Assembly (NCBI GenBank): GCA_964459325.1
Contig: CAYWKU010000012.1
Location: forward strand, 40,503 to 104,502
Length of the DNA: 64,000 nt
Direction of reading: 5' to 3'
Origin: CAYWKU01 sp964459325
GTDB lineage: Bacteria > RBG-13-61-14 > CAYWKU01
Part shown: positions 49,757 through 59,253 of the stretch, in pieces
How the letters are laid out: every line of letters begins with the position of its first letter
Numbering within the stretch: the first letter of the stretch is position 1
The notes under the pieces: generated by a model
The model's database searches: none
What the model was told of the DNA's origin: nothing
What the model saw: the letters and a program-made list of their open reading frames with translations, nothing else
Translations under genes and position numbers: made by a program

Positions 49757-50944
49757 ATGGCTGGAATGAAGGAATGCGTCATTGTCGACGGTTTGAGAAC
49801 CCCCAACGCGAGGGCCCACGCCCAGAAAGGCTGGTTCCGCAACAAGAGACCTGATGAGCTGCTGATAAGTGTCTATGAAGCTCTGTTCGAGCGGCACGAG
49901 AGCAAGATAAAGCCGGACGACGTGGAAGCCGTCTTTGTGGGCACGGCCAATCAGTCGGGGATGCAGAACGATATCGCCCGCCTGGCGTGGCTGGCCGCCG
50001 GGCTGCCCGAAAGCGTGCCTTCCAACGGCATTGGTCAGCAGTGCCCTTCCGGTATGTCCGCCATCGAGCACGCGGCCCGGGCCATCATGTGCGACGAGGG
50101 TGACATTTATATAGCCGCCGGCGTGGAGGACATGCAGCACGTGCCGATGGGCGCCAACATGGAAATGCCTCCTAAGCTCGGCGAGCGTTACAACGTGTTC
50201 GAGCTCCCCATGGGTTCCACAGCCGAAAAGGTGGCCCAGGTGTACAACATCAGCCGAGAGGACATGGAAAACATGGCCTTTTACAGCCATAAAAGGGCGG
50301 GCGAAGCTCGCGACGCCGGCAAGTTCAAGCGGGAAATCGTGCCCATCGAGGGTGAGCAGGAGGACGGGACGGTCTTCACCGTGGATTCCGACCAGTGGAT
50401 TCGGGCGGATATTTCGATGGAGAAAATGGCTACGATGAAGCCCGCGTTCAAAGAAGACGGCGTTGTTACCGCCGCCACCAGTTCGCCCCTCACCACGGGC
50501 GCGTGCGCCGCGATTCTGATGAGCCGGGAGAAGGCGGACAAGCTGGGGCTTGAGTATCACATCAAGTACAAGGCCGGCGCTATGGGCGGCTTCGACCCCA
50601 CGATGATGGGAATGGCGCCTGTTCCCGCCACCAGGAAAGTGCTGGAACGCACGGGTTTGAGCGTGAAGGACATCGGAGTGTGGGAAATCAACGAGGCCTT
50701 TGCCAGCCAGTCGCTGGCCTGCCTGAGGGAGCTGGGCATCGCCGAAAACGCCCCCTTCGACAACGTCAACATCTGGGGCGGCGCTCTGGCTCTGGGCCAC
50801 CCGCTCGGCCATTCCGGCGCCCGCATCGTGATAACGCTCAACAACATCATGATAAACGATATGAAGGACGCAAAGTACGGACTGGCCACCCTCTGCGGCG
50901 CATTCGGCAACGGAAACGCCACAATCTGGGAGAAGGTTGCGTAA
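49757..50944 (+). CDS. Thiolase (acetyl-CoA acetyltransferase or 3-ketoacyl-CoA thiolase)
   Basis: 395 residues, start preceded by AAAGGAG. The acylated Cys is in GQQCPSGMSAIE. The His and the second Cys regions are EINEAFASQSLAC, GGALALGHPLGHSGAR and CGAFGNGNA; the last deviates from CxGxGxG. The enzyme splits 3-ketoacyl-CoA or condenses two acetyl-CoA. It fits the beta-oxidation context of the acyl-CoA dehydrogenases elsewhere in the window but is monocistronic with its own terminator. Confidence 0.9.
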   Translation: MAGMKECVIVDGLRTPNARAHAQKGWFRNKRPDELLISVYEALFERHESKIKPDDVEAVFVGTANQSGMQNDIARLAWLAAGLPESVPSNGIGQQCPSGMSAIEHAARAIMCDEGDIYIAAGVEDMQHVPMGANMEMPPKLGERYNVFELPMGSTAEKVAQVYNISREDMENMAFYSHKRAGEARDAGKFKREIVPIEGEQEDGTVFTVDSDQWIRADISMEKMATMKPAFKEDGVVTAATSSPLTTGACAAILMSREKADKLGLEYHIKYKAGAMGGFDPTMMGMAPVPATRKVLERTGLSVKDIGVWEINEAFASQSLACLRELGIAENAPFDNVNIWGGALALGHPLGHSGARIVITLNNIMINDMKDAKYGLATLCGAFGNGNATIWEKVA

Positions 50945-50974
50945 ACTTTTCAGATAATTGAGCTGAAGAACGGA

Positions 50975-51003
50975 AAGGGGTCGAATTGTCGGCCCCTTTT
51001 TTT
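50975..51003 (+). terminator. Intrinsic terminator after the thiolase gene
   Basis: AAGGGG (50975-50980) pairs with CCCCTT (50993-50998), followed by seven Ts. Confidence 0.8.
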
Positions 51004-51107
51004 ATGGCAGGGTGAATCTCTCGCGACCGGCGGGAATAATATTTGTTGCATATCCGCCTGCAGGCTGTATATTATGGGAAAATTCAGTGTGAAAAGGAGA
51101 ATTCCTC

Positions 51108-51827
51108 ATGCGGCATATAGGCGTTATTACAGTAATTGTCGGAATTTTAATTTATGCTGTTTGCCCGGGCGTTTCCCAGGCCCAGGACCTCAAACAATGG
51201 CGAGTGGGCATCTCGGGCGAAGCGTCTTTCGTGGGCGGCGGAACTACGGGCACCATATACTCAGACCTGGGGAGCTGGTCGCCGGAAAACCGGGAGATGT
51301 TTTCCACCGGACGCGGTTTCGGGCTGGAAGTCGGCCGGCGAATCGATGAGGACTGGGAAACCGTTTTCGGCACCGGATACACCGTCTATCCGGGCGATTC
51401 AAGCTCCATCCAGGACTCGGCGGACAACAGCATATCGCTCGAATTGGATGACCTTACTACGGTACCCATTTACATAGGTTTCCGGTCACTGTTTACGTCG
51501 GAGCCGGACGAGGGCCTGGTTCCGTACGTTGGCGGTGAGGTAGGCGCCGAGTGGCTCAGCGAGGTAGAGGGCAACGTGCAGTCCAGTTATTTTGCCAAAA
51601 ATTACCCGACCACTTGGTGGAATGAGGCTTTTATATTCATGTGGGGCATCGGGGGAGGTCTCGAGTATCGCACATCCAATATTGGATTTTTCACGGACAT
51701 CAGGAGCAGGTGGGTGCTTTCTCCCAACGAAGCAGGGGACATATATATTGAAAGCATCAGGGTGGATAAAAAAGGCTCCGGCTGGCAGACTATAAACGCC
51801 CACCTGGGTCTGAGTTACTACTTCTGA
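51108..51827 (+). CDS. Outer-membrane beta-barrel protein
   Basis: 239 residues from ATG 51108, eight bases after AAGGAG. Signal peptide 1-25 (ending GVSQAQ). The mature part has alternating strands (FGLEVGRRIDEDW, VYPGDSSS, INAHLGLSYYF) and ends in Phe, the usual outer-membrane insertion signal. It probably forms a small eight-to-ten-strand barrel. Function unknown. The arylsulfotransferase-like gene follows 39 bases later. Confidence 0.75.
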   Translation: MRHIGVITVIVGILIYAVCPGVSQAQDLKQWRVGISGEASFVGGGTTGTIYSDLGSWSPENREMFSTGRGFGLEVGRRIDEDWETVFGTGYTVYPGDSSSIQDSADNSISLELDDLTTVPIYIGFRSLFTSEPDEGLVPYVGGEVGAEWLSEVEGNVQSSYFAKNYPTTWWNEAFIFMWGIGGGLEYRTSNIGFFTDIRSRWVLSPNEAGDIYIESIRVDKKGSGWQTINAHLGLSYYF

Positions 51828-51866
51828 AGATTTGTTTTCCAAAACGGGCTTTCCGCTACATAGAAA

Positions 51867-53222
51867 ATGAATAAAAACAAAAGAAGCGCAATCTTTGTAA
51901 TTTTTCTGGTAGTTATTATAACGGCTTCTTTTACTTATGGCGTCGCTGTGGGAAGATACAGGATTTTCCCTTTCCAAATCATGGACCGCGTTTACGAGGG
52001 TACGGTTAAAAAAATCCTCTCTAATGCTCCCGAAGAAAGCCAACGGAACAGAAAGGGTCTATGGAGAAGGGTCAGGGCGAGGGGGGCGCCGGATACTTAC
52101 GACACAAAGCTTACTTCGCTGCCGTACCTCAAGGGATACAAAAAGGCGCAGGGGCGGGGAGGTGTAACGTTTTACGAAGAAAAATCCGTATACAAGGGTC
52201 TCAATCTCTGGGTTTCCGGGCACGAACCGGCCGCTTACCTCATGGACATGAACGGTAATGTTCTGCACGAATGGGGCATGAAATATGAAAAGGTATGGCC
52301 CGGGCGGAAGGAGAAGATTGAGCCCGATGTGCATAAAACCTTCTGGAGAAGGGCCCATCTGTACGAAAACGGTGACCTGTTGGCCATTTTCGAGGGCATC
52401 GGAATAATCAAGCTCGACAAGGACTCGAACCTGATATGGGCAAATGACTGCAACGCTCACCACGACATCTTCGTTGCCGATAACGGCGACATTTACACCC
52501 TCACCAGGGAGTCGATTGAAACTCATCCCCGTTTGACATTAAAAAAACCGGTTTTTGAAGACCATGTCACCATTCTCAGCCCGGACGGAAAAATCATAAA
52601 AAAGGTATCCATACTCGACGCGCTGGTCAAATCAAAACATGCCTCGTTACTCGTATTCCCCGGATACGTCAGAGACCCGCTTCATACGAACACCCTGCAA
52701 CTTCTTGAGGATGTTCCCGACAAGCATCCGATATTCAAGGAAGGTATGGCTCTTCTTTCCTTCAGGACAATAGACACCATTGCGGTTATGGATATTGAGA
52801 GTAAAACTATACCCTGGGCGATGACGGGCATGTGGAGGCTTCAACACGAGCCGGTGCTTTTATCCGACGGCAACCTGCTCATTTTCGACAACCAGGGCAA
52901 TTTCGGAAAATCGAAGGTTATCGAGTTTAATCCGCTCAACCAGGAGATTTCGTGGCGTTTCACGGGCACAAAGGGCAGAACGCTGTTTTCAAAAACTAAC
53001 GGCTCAGTACAGCGACTTCCCAACGGTAACACCTTGATAACCGAATCGGATTATGGCCGGGCAATCGAGGTAACGCCCAACAAGAAAATCGTGTGGGAAT
53101 TTCTCAACCCTAACCGGGCCGGGAAAGATGACGAGTTAATAGCCACGCTGTTCGATATTGTCAGGATACCCTCGGGCAAAATCGACTGCGGGAGCGGCGA
53201 AAATGGCGGATGTTTCCGGTAG
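51867..53222 (+). CDS. Membrane-anchored arylsulfotransferase-like beta-propeller protein
   Basis: 451 residues. An N-terminal membrane helix (about 6-27) is followed by a propeller with repeated Gly-Asp and aromatic turns (YLMDMNGNVLHEWGM, LYENGDLLAIFEG, VFVADNGDIYTL, RLPNGNTLITES). This matches the ASST family (aryl-sulfate sulfotransferase fold), though a catalytic His is not obvious to me. Many family members bind sugars or sulphated compounds on the cell surface. It overlaps the ZomB-like gene by 20 bases, so the two are translationally coupled. Confidence 0.78.
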   Translation: MNKNKRSAIFVIFLVVIITASFTYGVAVGRYRIFPFQIMDRVYEGTVKKILSNAPEESQRNRKGLWRRVRARGAPDTYDTKLTSLPYLKGYKKAQGRGGVTFYEEKSVYKGLNLWVSGHEPAAYLMDMNGNVLHEWGMKYEKVWPGRKEKIEPDVHKTFWRRAHLYENGDLLAIFEGIGIIKLDKDSNLIWANDCNAHHDIFVADNGDIYTLTRESIETHPRLTLKKPVFEDHVTILSPDGKIIKKVSILDALVKSKHASLLVFPGYVRDPLHTNTLQLLEDVPDKHPIFKEGMALLSFRTIDTIAVMDIESKTIPWAMTGMWRLQHEPVLLSDGNLLIFDNQGNFGKSKVIEFNPLNQEISWRFTGTKGRTLFSKTNGSVQRLPNGNTLITESDYGRAIEVTPNKKIVWEFLNPNRAGKDDELIATLFDIVRIPSGKIDCGSGENGGCFR

Positions 53223-54879
53223 TGATATGAAAACGGAAAGCTTCATAAGAAAACACCGGGTATTTATATTGCTGCTGCTTTATTTCGCGGTATACGCGGG
53301 AATATATGCGTACAATTTGAGTTTTATGGCCGAGGGTGAAAGGCATTTCGTGATTGCCGACGACATGTTGATTTCCATGCGCTACGCCCAAAACCTTGCC
53401 GACGGCGAGGGCCTGGTGTTTAATCCGGGCGGGCCGAGGGTCGAAGGGTACACGAACCCGCTGGTGGTTTTGTTCATGTCCGCAATTCACTTGTTTCCAT
53501 TACCTCTCTCCAAGACCTCGCTGCCGGTAATTGTCACATTTCTGTTACTACTTTTCGTTAACCTGTTTCTGGTGCGAAAACTGGCCCTTCGCGTTTCGGG
53601 TGGCTCCGAATTTATCGCTCTGGGAGCGGTGGCTTTGACCGCCACCTTCTGCCCGCTTAATGTCTGGAGCATTACCGGCTATTCCGTCGCCCCTTTGACC
53701 CTGCTTGTAACCTTATGCGCCTTACTTGCAATCGATTACAACGCTCGTGATAAGCCATTGACGCCCGTTTTCGTCATCGCGGCGGCGGGGACGTTAATCC
53801 GTCCCGACTTCGTGGTGCCGTATATTGCCATATTTCTGTTTTCCCTCTTGTACGACAAAGAACGCAGGAAATTTCACTTCATCGCCGGCGCGGGCATATT
53901 GATTCTGTTTATCGGTTCTCAGACGATTTTCCGCTTAATATATTTCGGAGAATTGCTGCCCAACACCTATTACCTCAAATTGACCGGCTATCCGTTGCTG
54001 CAGAGGGTTACAAGGGGTTTTTACATTTTCCTTAAAAGCGTCGTCGCTACCGACGCTTTGCTGATGATGGCGCCCTTTTTCATTCTCTTATTCAAGCGGG
54101 ACAGGAAAATGATTTTACTGTTTATAGTGGTGATAATGGAGGCGCTCTACAGCATTTATGTGGGCGGAGACGTCTGGGAGGAGTATGTGCCCGTTAACCG
54201 TTTTGTATCTGTCGTCGTGCCTCTTTATCTTATTACAATCTCGTATTTATTATATCACGTCTGTGAATACATTGTCACGGAGTTGCGCGAGCATAATATA
54301 ATAAAGGAAAGCGGAAAGCTTCCTTCTTTAAAAATTATATTCACTATAGTCATCGTCGCATCGGTCTTCAGCATAAATAGCAACATGCTGAATGTCCTGC
54401 TTCCCTACCGGACGGCTCCCCAGAAAAGTTACGCGAGAAAACTTGTTTTGAAGGGCTATGCTCTGAAAAAGGTTACCACCGCATACGCCGAAGTTGCAAC
54501 GCCCGAGCTGGGCACCGTAGCATACTTCAGCGAAAGATACATGATAGATGTGCTGGGCAAGGTGGATAAAAAAATCGCGCGGCAGCGGTCGCATACCATC
54601 GACACCATAGGCAAATATATTTACTTCATACCCGGGCACACAAAATATGATTATGAATATTCCATAAAAAAGAAAAAGCCCGACGTCATAATAGCATTAT
54701 GGCATAATCCCGAAACTATAAAACCTTACATAAAGGAAAATTATATTATATATAAATTCAAGAAGTCGTCATTCGATTACATGTGGTATTTAAAAAAGGA
54801 TTCACGCCATATTATATGGGAAAACCTGGACAGGTTAAAAAAGAACTCCGGCGATAATAATTCCGAAAGCGCCGGATAA
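53203..54879 (+). CDS. GT-C type membrane glycosyltransferase-like protein (ZomB/AftB-like)
   Basis: 558 residues from ATG 53203, about seven bases after GGGAGC. It has 11-12 membrane segments and, after the first, the loop FVIADDMLISMRYAQNL with the DD dyad and NPGGPRVEGYTNPL, the hallmark of the ZomB/AftB family. This family uses lipid-linked sugars to modify surface polymers or flagella. The C-terminal domain of 150 residues is probably periplasmic. Coupling to the ASST-like gene suggests joint surface glycan modification. Confidence 0.8.
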   Translation: MADVSGSDMKTESFIRKHRVFILLLLYFAVYAGIYAYNLSFMAEGERHFVIADDMLISMRYAQNLADGEGLVFNPGGPRVEGYTNPLVVLFMSAIHLFPLPLSKTSLPVIVTFLLLLFVNLFLVRKLALRVSGGSEFIALGAVALTATFCPLNVWSITGYSVAPLTLLVTLCALLAIDYNARDKPLTPVFVIAAAGTLIRPDFVVPYIAIFLFSLLYDKERRKFHFIAGAGILILFIGSQTIFRLIYFGELLPNTYYLKLTGYPLLQRVTRGFYIFLKSVVATDALLMMAPFFILLFKRDRKMILLFIVVIMEALYSIYVGGDVWEEYVPVNRFVSVVVPLYLITISYLLYHVCEYIVTELREHNIIKESGKLPSLKIIFTIVIVASVFSINSNMLNVLLPYRTAPQKSYARKLVLKGYALKKVTTAYAEVATPELGTVAYFSERYMIDVLGKVDKKIARQRSHTIDTIGKYIYFIPGHTKYDYEYSIKKKKPDVIIALWHNPETIKPYIKENYIIYKFKKSSFDYMWYLKKDSRHIIWENLDRLKKNSGDNNSESAG

Positions 54880-54905
54880 ACCCGAACGCCGTATGCACAG
54901 ACAGA

Positions 54906-55100
54906 GAGGCCGTTGCAAAACAGGCTTCAGGGGGAGAAAAGGCTTTTTTCTGTAGCTCCCCGAGAATGTCTTTTCCAGACAAGGGGTTTTAACCCCTTGG
55001 AATTCAAGGGGCTGAAGCCCCTTGTCCATTCGGGGTTCTTTTTCGGCGCGATGAAGGTCAACGCATCCCAAACGAAAAATCATAATTCTGCAACAACCTC
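54906..55100. repeat. MITE-like element, copy 2, carrying an ACAAGGGG repeat
   Basis: Ends GAGGCCGTTGCAAAAC (54906-54921) and ATTCTGCAACAACCTC (55085-55100) are inverted relatives of copy 1. Inside, 54979-55025 holds two ACAAGGGG palindromes, so one repeat family is nested in another. No coding frame is visible. Confidence 0.68.
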
Positions 55101-55107
55101 TATAACT

Positions 55108-57036
55108 TTAGTCCTTATCGGATTGCTTGAGGGATTTGGGAACGGTAAAGTAGAATGTAGTTCCCTTGCCTTCCCCCTCGCTTTCAAACCAGATACTGCC
55201 CCGGTGAGCTTCCTCGATGATGGACTTGGCGATGGGCATACCCAGGCCCGACCCTACCATCGCCCTTCGGCCGTCGGGGGTCTGCTCGAACTTGGCGAAC
55301 ACCGCGCCCTTTTCCTTATCCGGAACGCCCGCGCCGTAATCGGTTACTCTGACTTTCACGAAATGCTTGTGGTCGGAGGCGTAAACATCTACCCTGCCCC
55401 CTTCCGGCGAGAACTTGATTGCATTGGAAAGAATATTGTCCACCACCTGCTTTATCCTGTCGATGTCGAAAACTATCTGCGGGCAATCCTCGGATTCTTC
55501 GTTTATGGTAATATTTTTGGCTTTTGCCACGGTACGAGCCCGTTCCACGCAGTCGGTTATTACCTCTTTTATAGGCCCCGGCTCCATGTAGAAACGCAGT
55601 TTACCCGCTTCCATTTTCGCCAGGTCGAGTATTTCGGTGACCATACGGGTAAGCCTGTCCACTTCGGAAACTATCTTTCCGGCGAACTTCACCCTGTCCT
55701 CTTCGGGAATATTCGGCTCGGCAAGAAACTCCGCATACCCCCGGATGCCGGCCAGCGGCCCGCGAAGCTCATGCCCCACCATGCTCATCAAATCGTCCTT
55801 GGCCGCGTCCAGAGCTTTGAGCTCGCCGAGTGTGTCTTCCAGTTGCTTGTTCGTCTCCTCGAGTTTCAGCCGCAGCTTGTTTTCGCTCTGGTCCCTGGCC
55901 ACACCCACGACGCCGGCCAGCTTGCCGTCCTTATCCCTCATCACGCTTGTGTTCAAGCTGATAGGAACCAACGACCCATCGCTACGGTACCATGAAGACT
56001 CGATTTCCCGGGCAATGGGCGACTTCAACAACTTCGCAAATTTCTTGGTCTGTTCCGAAACCATTTCCGGGGCGCCGGCAAAAAGGGTTCCCACCGGCCT
56101 GTTAACAAGCTCGTCCTCCTTGTAGCCCAAAAGGTCAAGCGTGGCCTGATTTACTTGTGAAATCCTTCCGTCCGGGGCCATGACGACCAGGGCGTCCAGC
56201 ATGGAGCGGATGATATTTTCCATTGATTCCGCCACCCGCTCCTTTTCGGCCTCCGCCTCGAACAGGCGGCGAGCCTCCTCGGTAATGTCCATTATGCTGA
56301 GCTGCAACCCCGTCGTTTCGCCTTCGCTTTTCATCGGCTGCGCCCAGATGCTTATATGGAGCGGCGGTCGGTCATCGCCTCTAATCAATTGGCATTTCAG
56401 TGGCTCCTGGTCTCCGTTGTCGAGCCAGGCGGTCAATTTTTCCCTGTACTGCTCCCTTTGCCCCTCCCATATCATGTCCTCCAGCCGAGTGTCGGCCATT
56501 TGTTCCGTCGTAATACCGGCCATCCGGAGAAAGGTGGGATTCGCGCTAATCCAGTCTCCGTTAGGGTCCAGTTGTACGATTCCAAAACTGGATTGCTCAT
56601 AAAGATGGCGATACTTCTCCTCGGCCACCCTCAGCAGCCGGGTGCGGATTTCGATGGTCTTCTGCAGACGCTTCTCCCGTTCGGAATCGCTTTCACCTGC
56701 TGCAGAGGAAGGAGTAAGTATACACAAATGCAGGTTTGATTTGTCATCCAGCAGGGTGGTTCGAAGAGTGTAATTTCCATTGGAAGCGGTTACGGCGCCG
56801 GACCAGGTCCTATTCTCTTCCGAAAGTGGGATTAATTCCGTCTCGGGGTTTACATTCCACTCGGCGGGCGGTTTTCCCAGTGGTTCTCCCAACAACTTGT
56901 TGGCCGCGTCGTTTGCAAGCAGGCCCGTTCCTTCGCCGTCGATGACAAGCGCGGGATACTCGAGAGCGTCCAACAGCCCCTGAGCATCCAGGGTCGACAG
57001 CGCCCTTTTAACTCTTCTGGATAATTCCCATTTCAA
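55108..57036 (-). CDS. Soluble PAS-domain sensor histidine kinase
   Basis: 642 residues from TTG 57036. No membrane helix. Residues about 20-125, 140-265 and 275-400 are three PAS-like domains (for example YRHLYEQSSFGIVQLDPNGD and MLDALVVMAPDGRISQVN). Then follow a dimerisation helix with the H-box MVGHELRGPLAGIRGY, the N-box DNILSNAIKFSPEGG, the G1 motif DYGAGVP and the G2 motif GSGLGM. It probably senses an intracellular cue. The start overlaps the end of the epimerase gene by 29 bases. Confidence 0.88.
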   Translation of the reverse strand: MKWELSRRVKRALSTLDAQGLLDALEYPALVIDGEGTGLLANDAANKLLGEPLGKPPAEWNVNPETELIPLSEENRTWSGAVTASNGNYTLRTTLLDDKSNLHLCILTPSSAAGESDSEREKRLQKTIEIRTRLLRVAEEKYRHLYEQSSFGIVQLDPNGDWISANPTFLRMAGITTEQMADTRLEDMIWEGQREQYREKLTAWLDNGDQEPLKCQLIRGDDRPPLHISIWAQPMKSEGETTGLQLSIMDITEEARRLFEAEAEKERVAESMENIIRSMLDALVVMAPDGRISQVNQATLDLLGYKEDELVNRPVGTLFAGAPEMVSEQTKKFAKLLKSPIAREIESSWYRSDGSLVPISLNTSVMRDKDGKLAGVVGVARDQSENKLRLKLEETNKQLEDTLGELKALDAAKDDLMSMVGHELRGPLAGIRGYAEFLAEPNIPEEDRVKFAGKIVSEVDRLTRMVTEILDLAKMEAGKLRFYMEPGPIKEVITDCVERARTVAKAKNITINEESEDCPQIVFDIDRIKQVVDNILSNAIKFSPEGGRVDVYASDHKHFVKVRVTDYGAGVPDKEKGAVFAKFEQTPDGRRAMVGSGLGMPIAKSIIEEAHRGSIWFESEGEGKGTTFYFTVPKSLKQSDKD

Positions 57037-57976
57037 TAGCTGACCCCAACCACTTCATTTCAGCCCGCAGCCCTTCCCGGATTTCATGCCTTGGCTGCCA
57101 ACCCAGTTCACGGGAAGCGGCTTGGGTATCAGCGAGTGTAGACTTAACATCTCCAGCTTGCAAGTCTTTTTTTTCAATGTTAGGCGGTCTTCCCACTATT
57201 GTCGTTATAAGTTCCAGAATTTCGGAGATTTTTACCGTGTTTCCTCCACCTAGATTATAGACGGCGCCCGGTCTCCCCTTTTCCGAGGCAAGGATTGTTC
57301 CCCCCACTATATCATCCACGTAGGTAAAATCCCTGGTTTGAGAGCCGTCTCCGTAAAGCGGCATGGGGGAGTTTTCCATCGCCGACAGCAGAAACCGGTG
57401 AAATGCCATGTCCGGGCGCTGGCGCGGCCCATAAACCGTGAAATATCGAAGACTTACAGTCTCAAGCCCAAAATTGGCGTGATAGAGCGAGCAAAGGTTT
57501 TCCGCCGCCAGCTTGGTTACCCCGTAAGGGCTGCGGGGGTGGGTCGGGTCGGACTCATTCATCGGAATCCGGTCTGTATCTCCGTAAACGCTCGAGCTGG
57601 AAGCGAAAACGAACCGGGGCCGGGTCTCGAGGGCGGCTTCGAGGAGAATCTGGGTTGCGCGGATATTGTTGTCTATATAAACATCGAAGTTCCTGCCCCA
57701 ACTCGCCCTCACCCCCGCCTGGGCCGCCAGGTGAAACACCACATCCACGCCATCGAGCAGCGCCTCAACGTCGCAGGAGTTTATATCTTCCCGGAAAAGC
57801 TCAAAATTCGGGGAACCCCTCAGCTTGTCGAGGTTGGCTTCCTTGATTTTCGGCGAGTAATAATCCGTCAGGCAATCGATACCCCGGACGCCGTGGCCGC
57901 GCTCGATAAGCGCTTCGGACAGATGAGAGCCTATAAATCCGGCGCAACCGGTCACAAGGCAGCGCATACCGGGCAT
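57008..57976 (-). CDS. NAD-dependent nucleotide-sugar epimerase
   Basis: 322 residues, extended SDR. GCAGFIGSHLSEAL is the cofactor loop, SSSSVYGDTD and YGVTK are the catalytic Ser and Tyr-x3-Lys, and RPDMAFHRF and DFTYVDDIV are substrate-side motifs. It is close to UDP-glucuronate or UDP-glucose 4-epimerases. It lies 7 bases after a second epimerase gene and supplies nucleotide sugars for surface glycans. Confidence 0.87.
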   Translation of the reverse strand: MPGMRCLVTGCAGFIGSHLSEALIERGHGVRGIDCLTDYYSPKIKEANLDKLRGSPNFELFREDINSCDVEALLDGVDVVFHLAAQAGVRASWGRNFDVYIDNNIRATQILLEAALETRPRFVFASSSSVYGDTDRIPMNESDPTHPRSPYGVTKLAAENLCSLYHANFGLETVSLRYFTVYGPRQRPDMAFHRFLLSAMENSPMPLYGDGSQTRDFTYVDDIVGGTILASEKGRPGAVYNLGGGNTVKISEILELITTIVGRPPNIEKKDLQAGDVKSTLADTQAASRELGWQPRHEIREGLRAEMKWLGSAIEMGIIQKS

Positions 57977-57983
57977 ATCCGAA

Positions 57984-58964
57984 TCAATCCGGAACCGGGT
58001 TGTTCCGGTACCATTCCACCATTTCGGTTACGCCTTCCCTCAGGCTGATGGCCGGCACGAAGCCGCCGGTGACTTCCTTCAATTTCGTAGTGTCGGCGGC
58101 CCTTTCCGGGTATCCCTCCGGCATGTCTGTGTTGAAAAACGGCGGATTCTTGATGCCGGTGATTTCCTGAATAAGCTCCAGCAGTTCCTTTATGCTGACC
58201 ATGTCGTCGTGGCCCAGGTTTACCGGCTCGGGGACGACGTACTTTTCACCGAGCAGCTTTAGCCCCGTGGCGAAGTCCCTGGCGTGCACAAAAACCCGCT
58301 TCTGGTTGCCGCTGCCCCACACTTCCACCGGGTTGTTGCCGTCCATCACCTTTTTGATGAGCGCCGGGATGACGTGGCTGGTGGCGGTATCGTAATAATC
58401 CCGCGGGCCGTAGGCGTTGAAGGGCCTCACGATGCCGATTTCCATGTCGGTCTCCCGGGAGTACCATGTTGCCAGCTTTTCTCCTATCCGCTTGGCCCAG
58501 CCGTACCCGGCGTTGGTGGGTTCCGGCTCACCCCTCTCGCCTTCCGACTCCGGCGTGGGCACCTTCGAGTCGTGAGGATATATGCACGCTGTGCTTACCT
58601 GTATAAACCGCGGCGCCCCCTGGCTGTGAGCTGCGTTGAGCGGTATCTGCTGGAGCAACATGTTGTTTTCGAACATGTCCGCCTGGTGAGTGCGGTTGTA
58701 CTCGATGCCGGTGACTTTTGCGGCAAGGTTGAAGACCATCTCAACCTGATTGCAGGCCTTACGAGCGTTTTCGGGGTCGCGCAAATCGAGTTTCATGAAC
58801 TCGATGTTTTTCATGACGGCCTCGAGGTTCTCCATCCTGCCGCGCTCGACATTGTCCGCAACCCTTACCTTAGCGCCGTCCTTTACCAGCTCTTCCACCA
58901 AGTGGGAGCCGATGAATCCGGCGCCTCCCGTCACAAGTACTCTCTTACCTTTCCAGAAACTCAT
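57984..58964 (-). CDS. NAD-dependent nucleotide-sugar epimerase/dehydratase
   Basis: 326 residues. GGAGFIGSHLVEEL, FIQVSTACIYP and YGWAKR (Tyr-x3-Lys) are the SDR signatures; RPFNAYGPRDYYD and KRVFVHARDFA are substrate-side motifs. It resembles GDP-fucose synthases or GDP-mannose 3,5-epimerases. It is the first gene of the epimerase-epimerase-kinase group on the minus strand. Confidence 0.85.
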   Translation of the reverse strand: MSFWKGKRVLVTGGAGFIGSHLVEELVKDGAKVRVADNVERGRMENLEAVMKNIEFMKLDLRDPENARKACNQVEMVFNLAAKVTGIEYNRTHQADMFENNMLLQQIPLNAAHSQGAPRFIQVSTACIYPHDSKVPTPESEGERGEPEPTNAGYGWAKRIGEKLATWYSRETDMEIGIVRPFNAYGPRDYYDTATSHVIPALIKKVMDGNNPVEVWGSGNQKRVFVHARDFATGLKLLGEKYVVPEPVNLGHDDMVSIKELLELIQEITGIKNPPFFNTDMPEGYPERAADTTKLKEVTGGFVPAISLREGVTEMVEWYRNNPVPD

Positions 58965-59253
58965 TATATACTCCGCCTTTCTCCTTATAGCCCAAACAAC
59001 AGGATTTTGCTATTTTAAGCCAATTCGGAAATGAATTCAATAGGGGAAAACTCCGGCATGACCAACTTTTTCCCGTCGGATGCGACACTTCGACAGCCGG
59101 GGCTGATAAATGGGAAAAAATATGTTATTGCTTTTTATCTGTAACCCGCAGGGTCGCGAGGCCTTGCGCCCTCATAAGGCAATTGATGTAACGGAAACTG
59201 TTTAATGTGGGAAATTAACCGATACGCTTATCTGTCTGAAGGAGGACGATATC

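Noticed and set aside
58965..59253. Possible gene between the epimerase and the pyruvate-kinase-like gene
   Set aside because: No frame with a binding site or coding character; only AT-rich leader.
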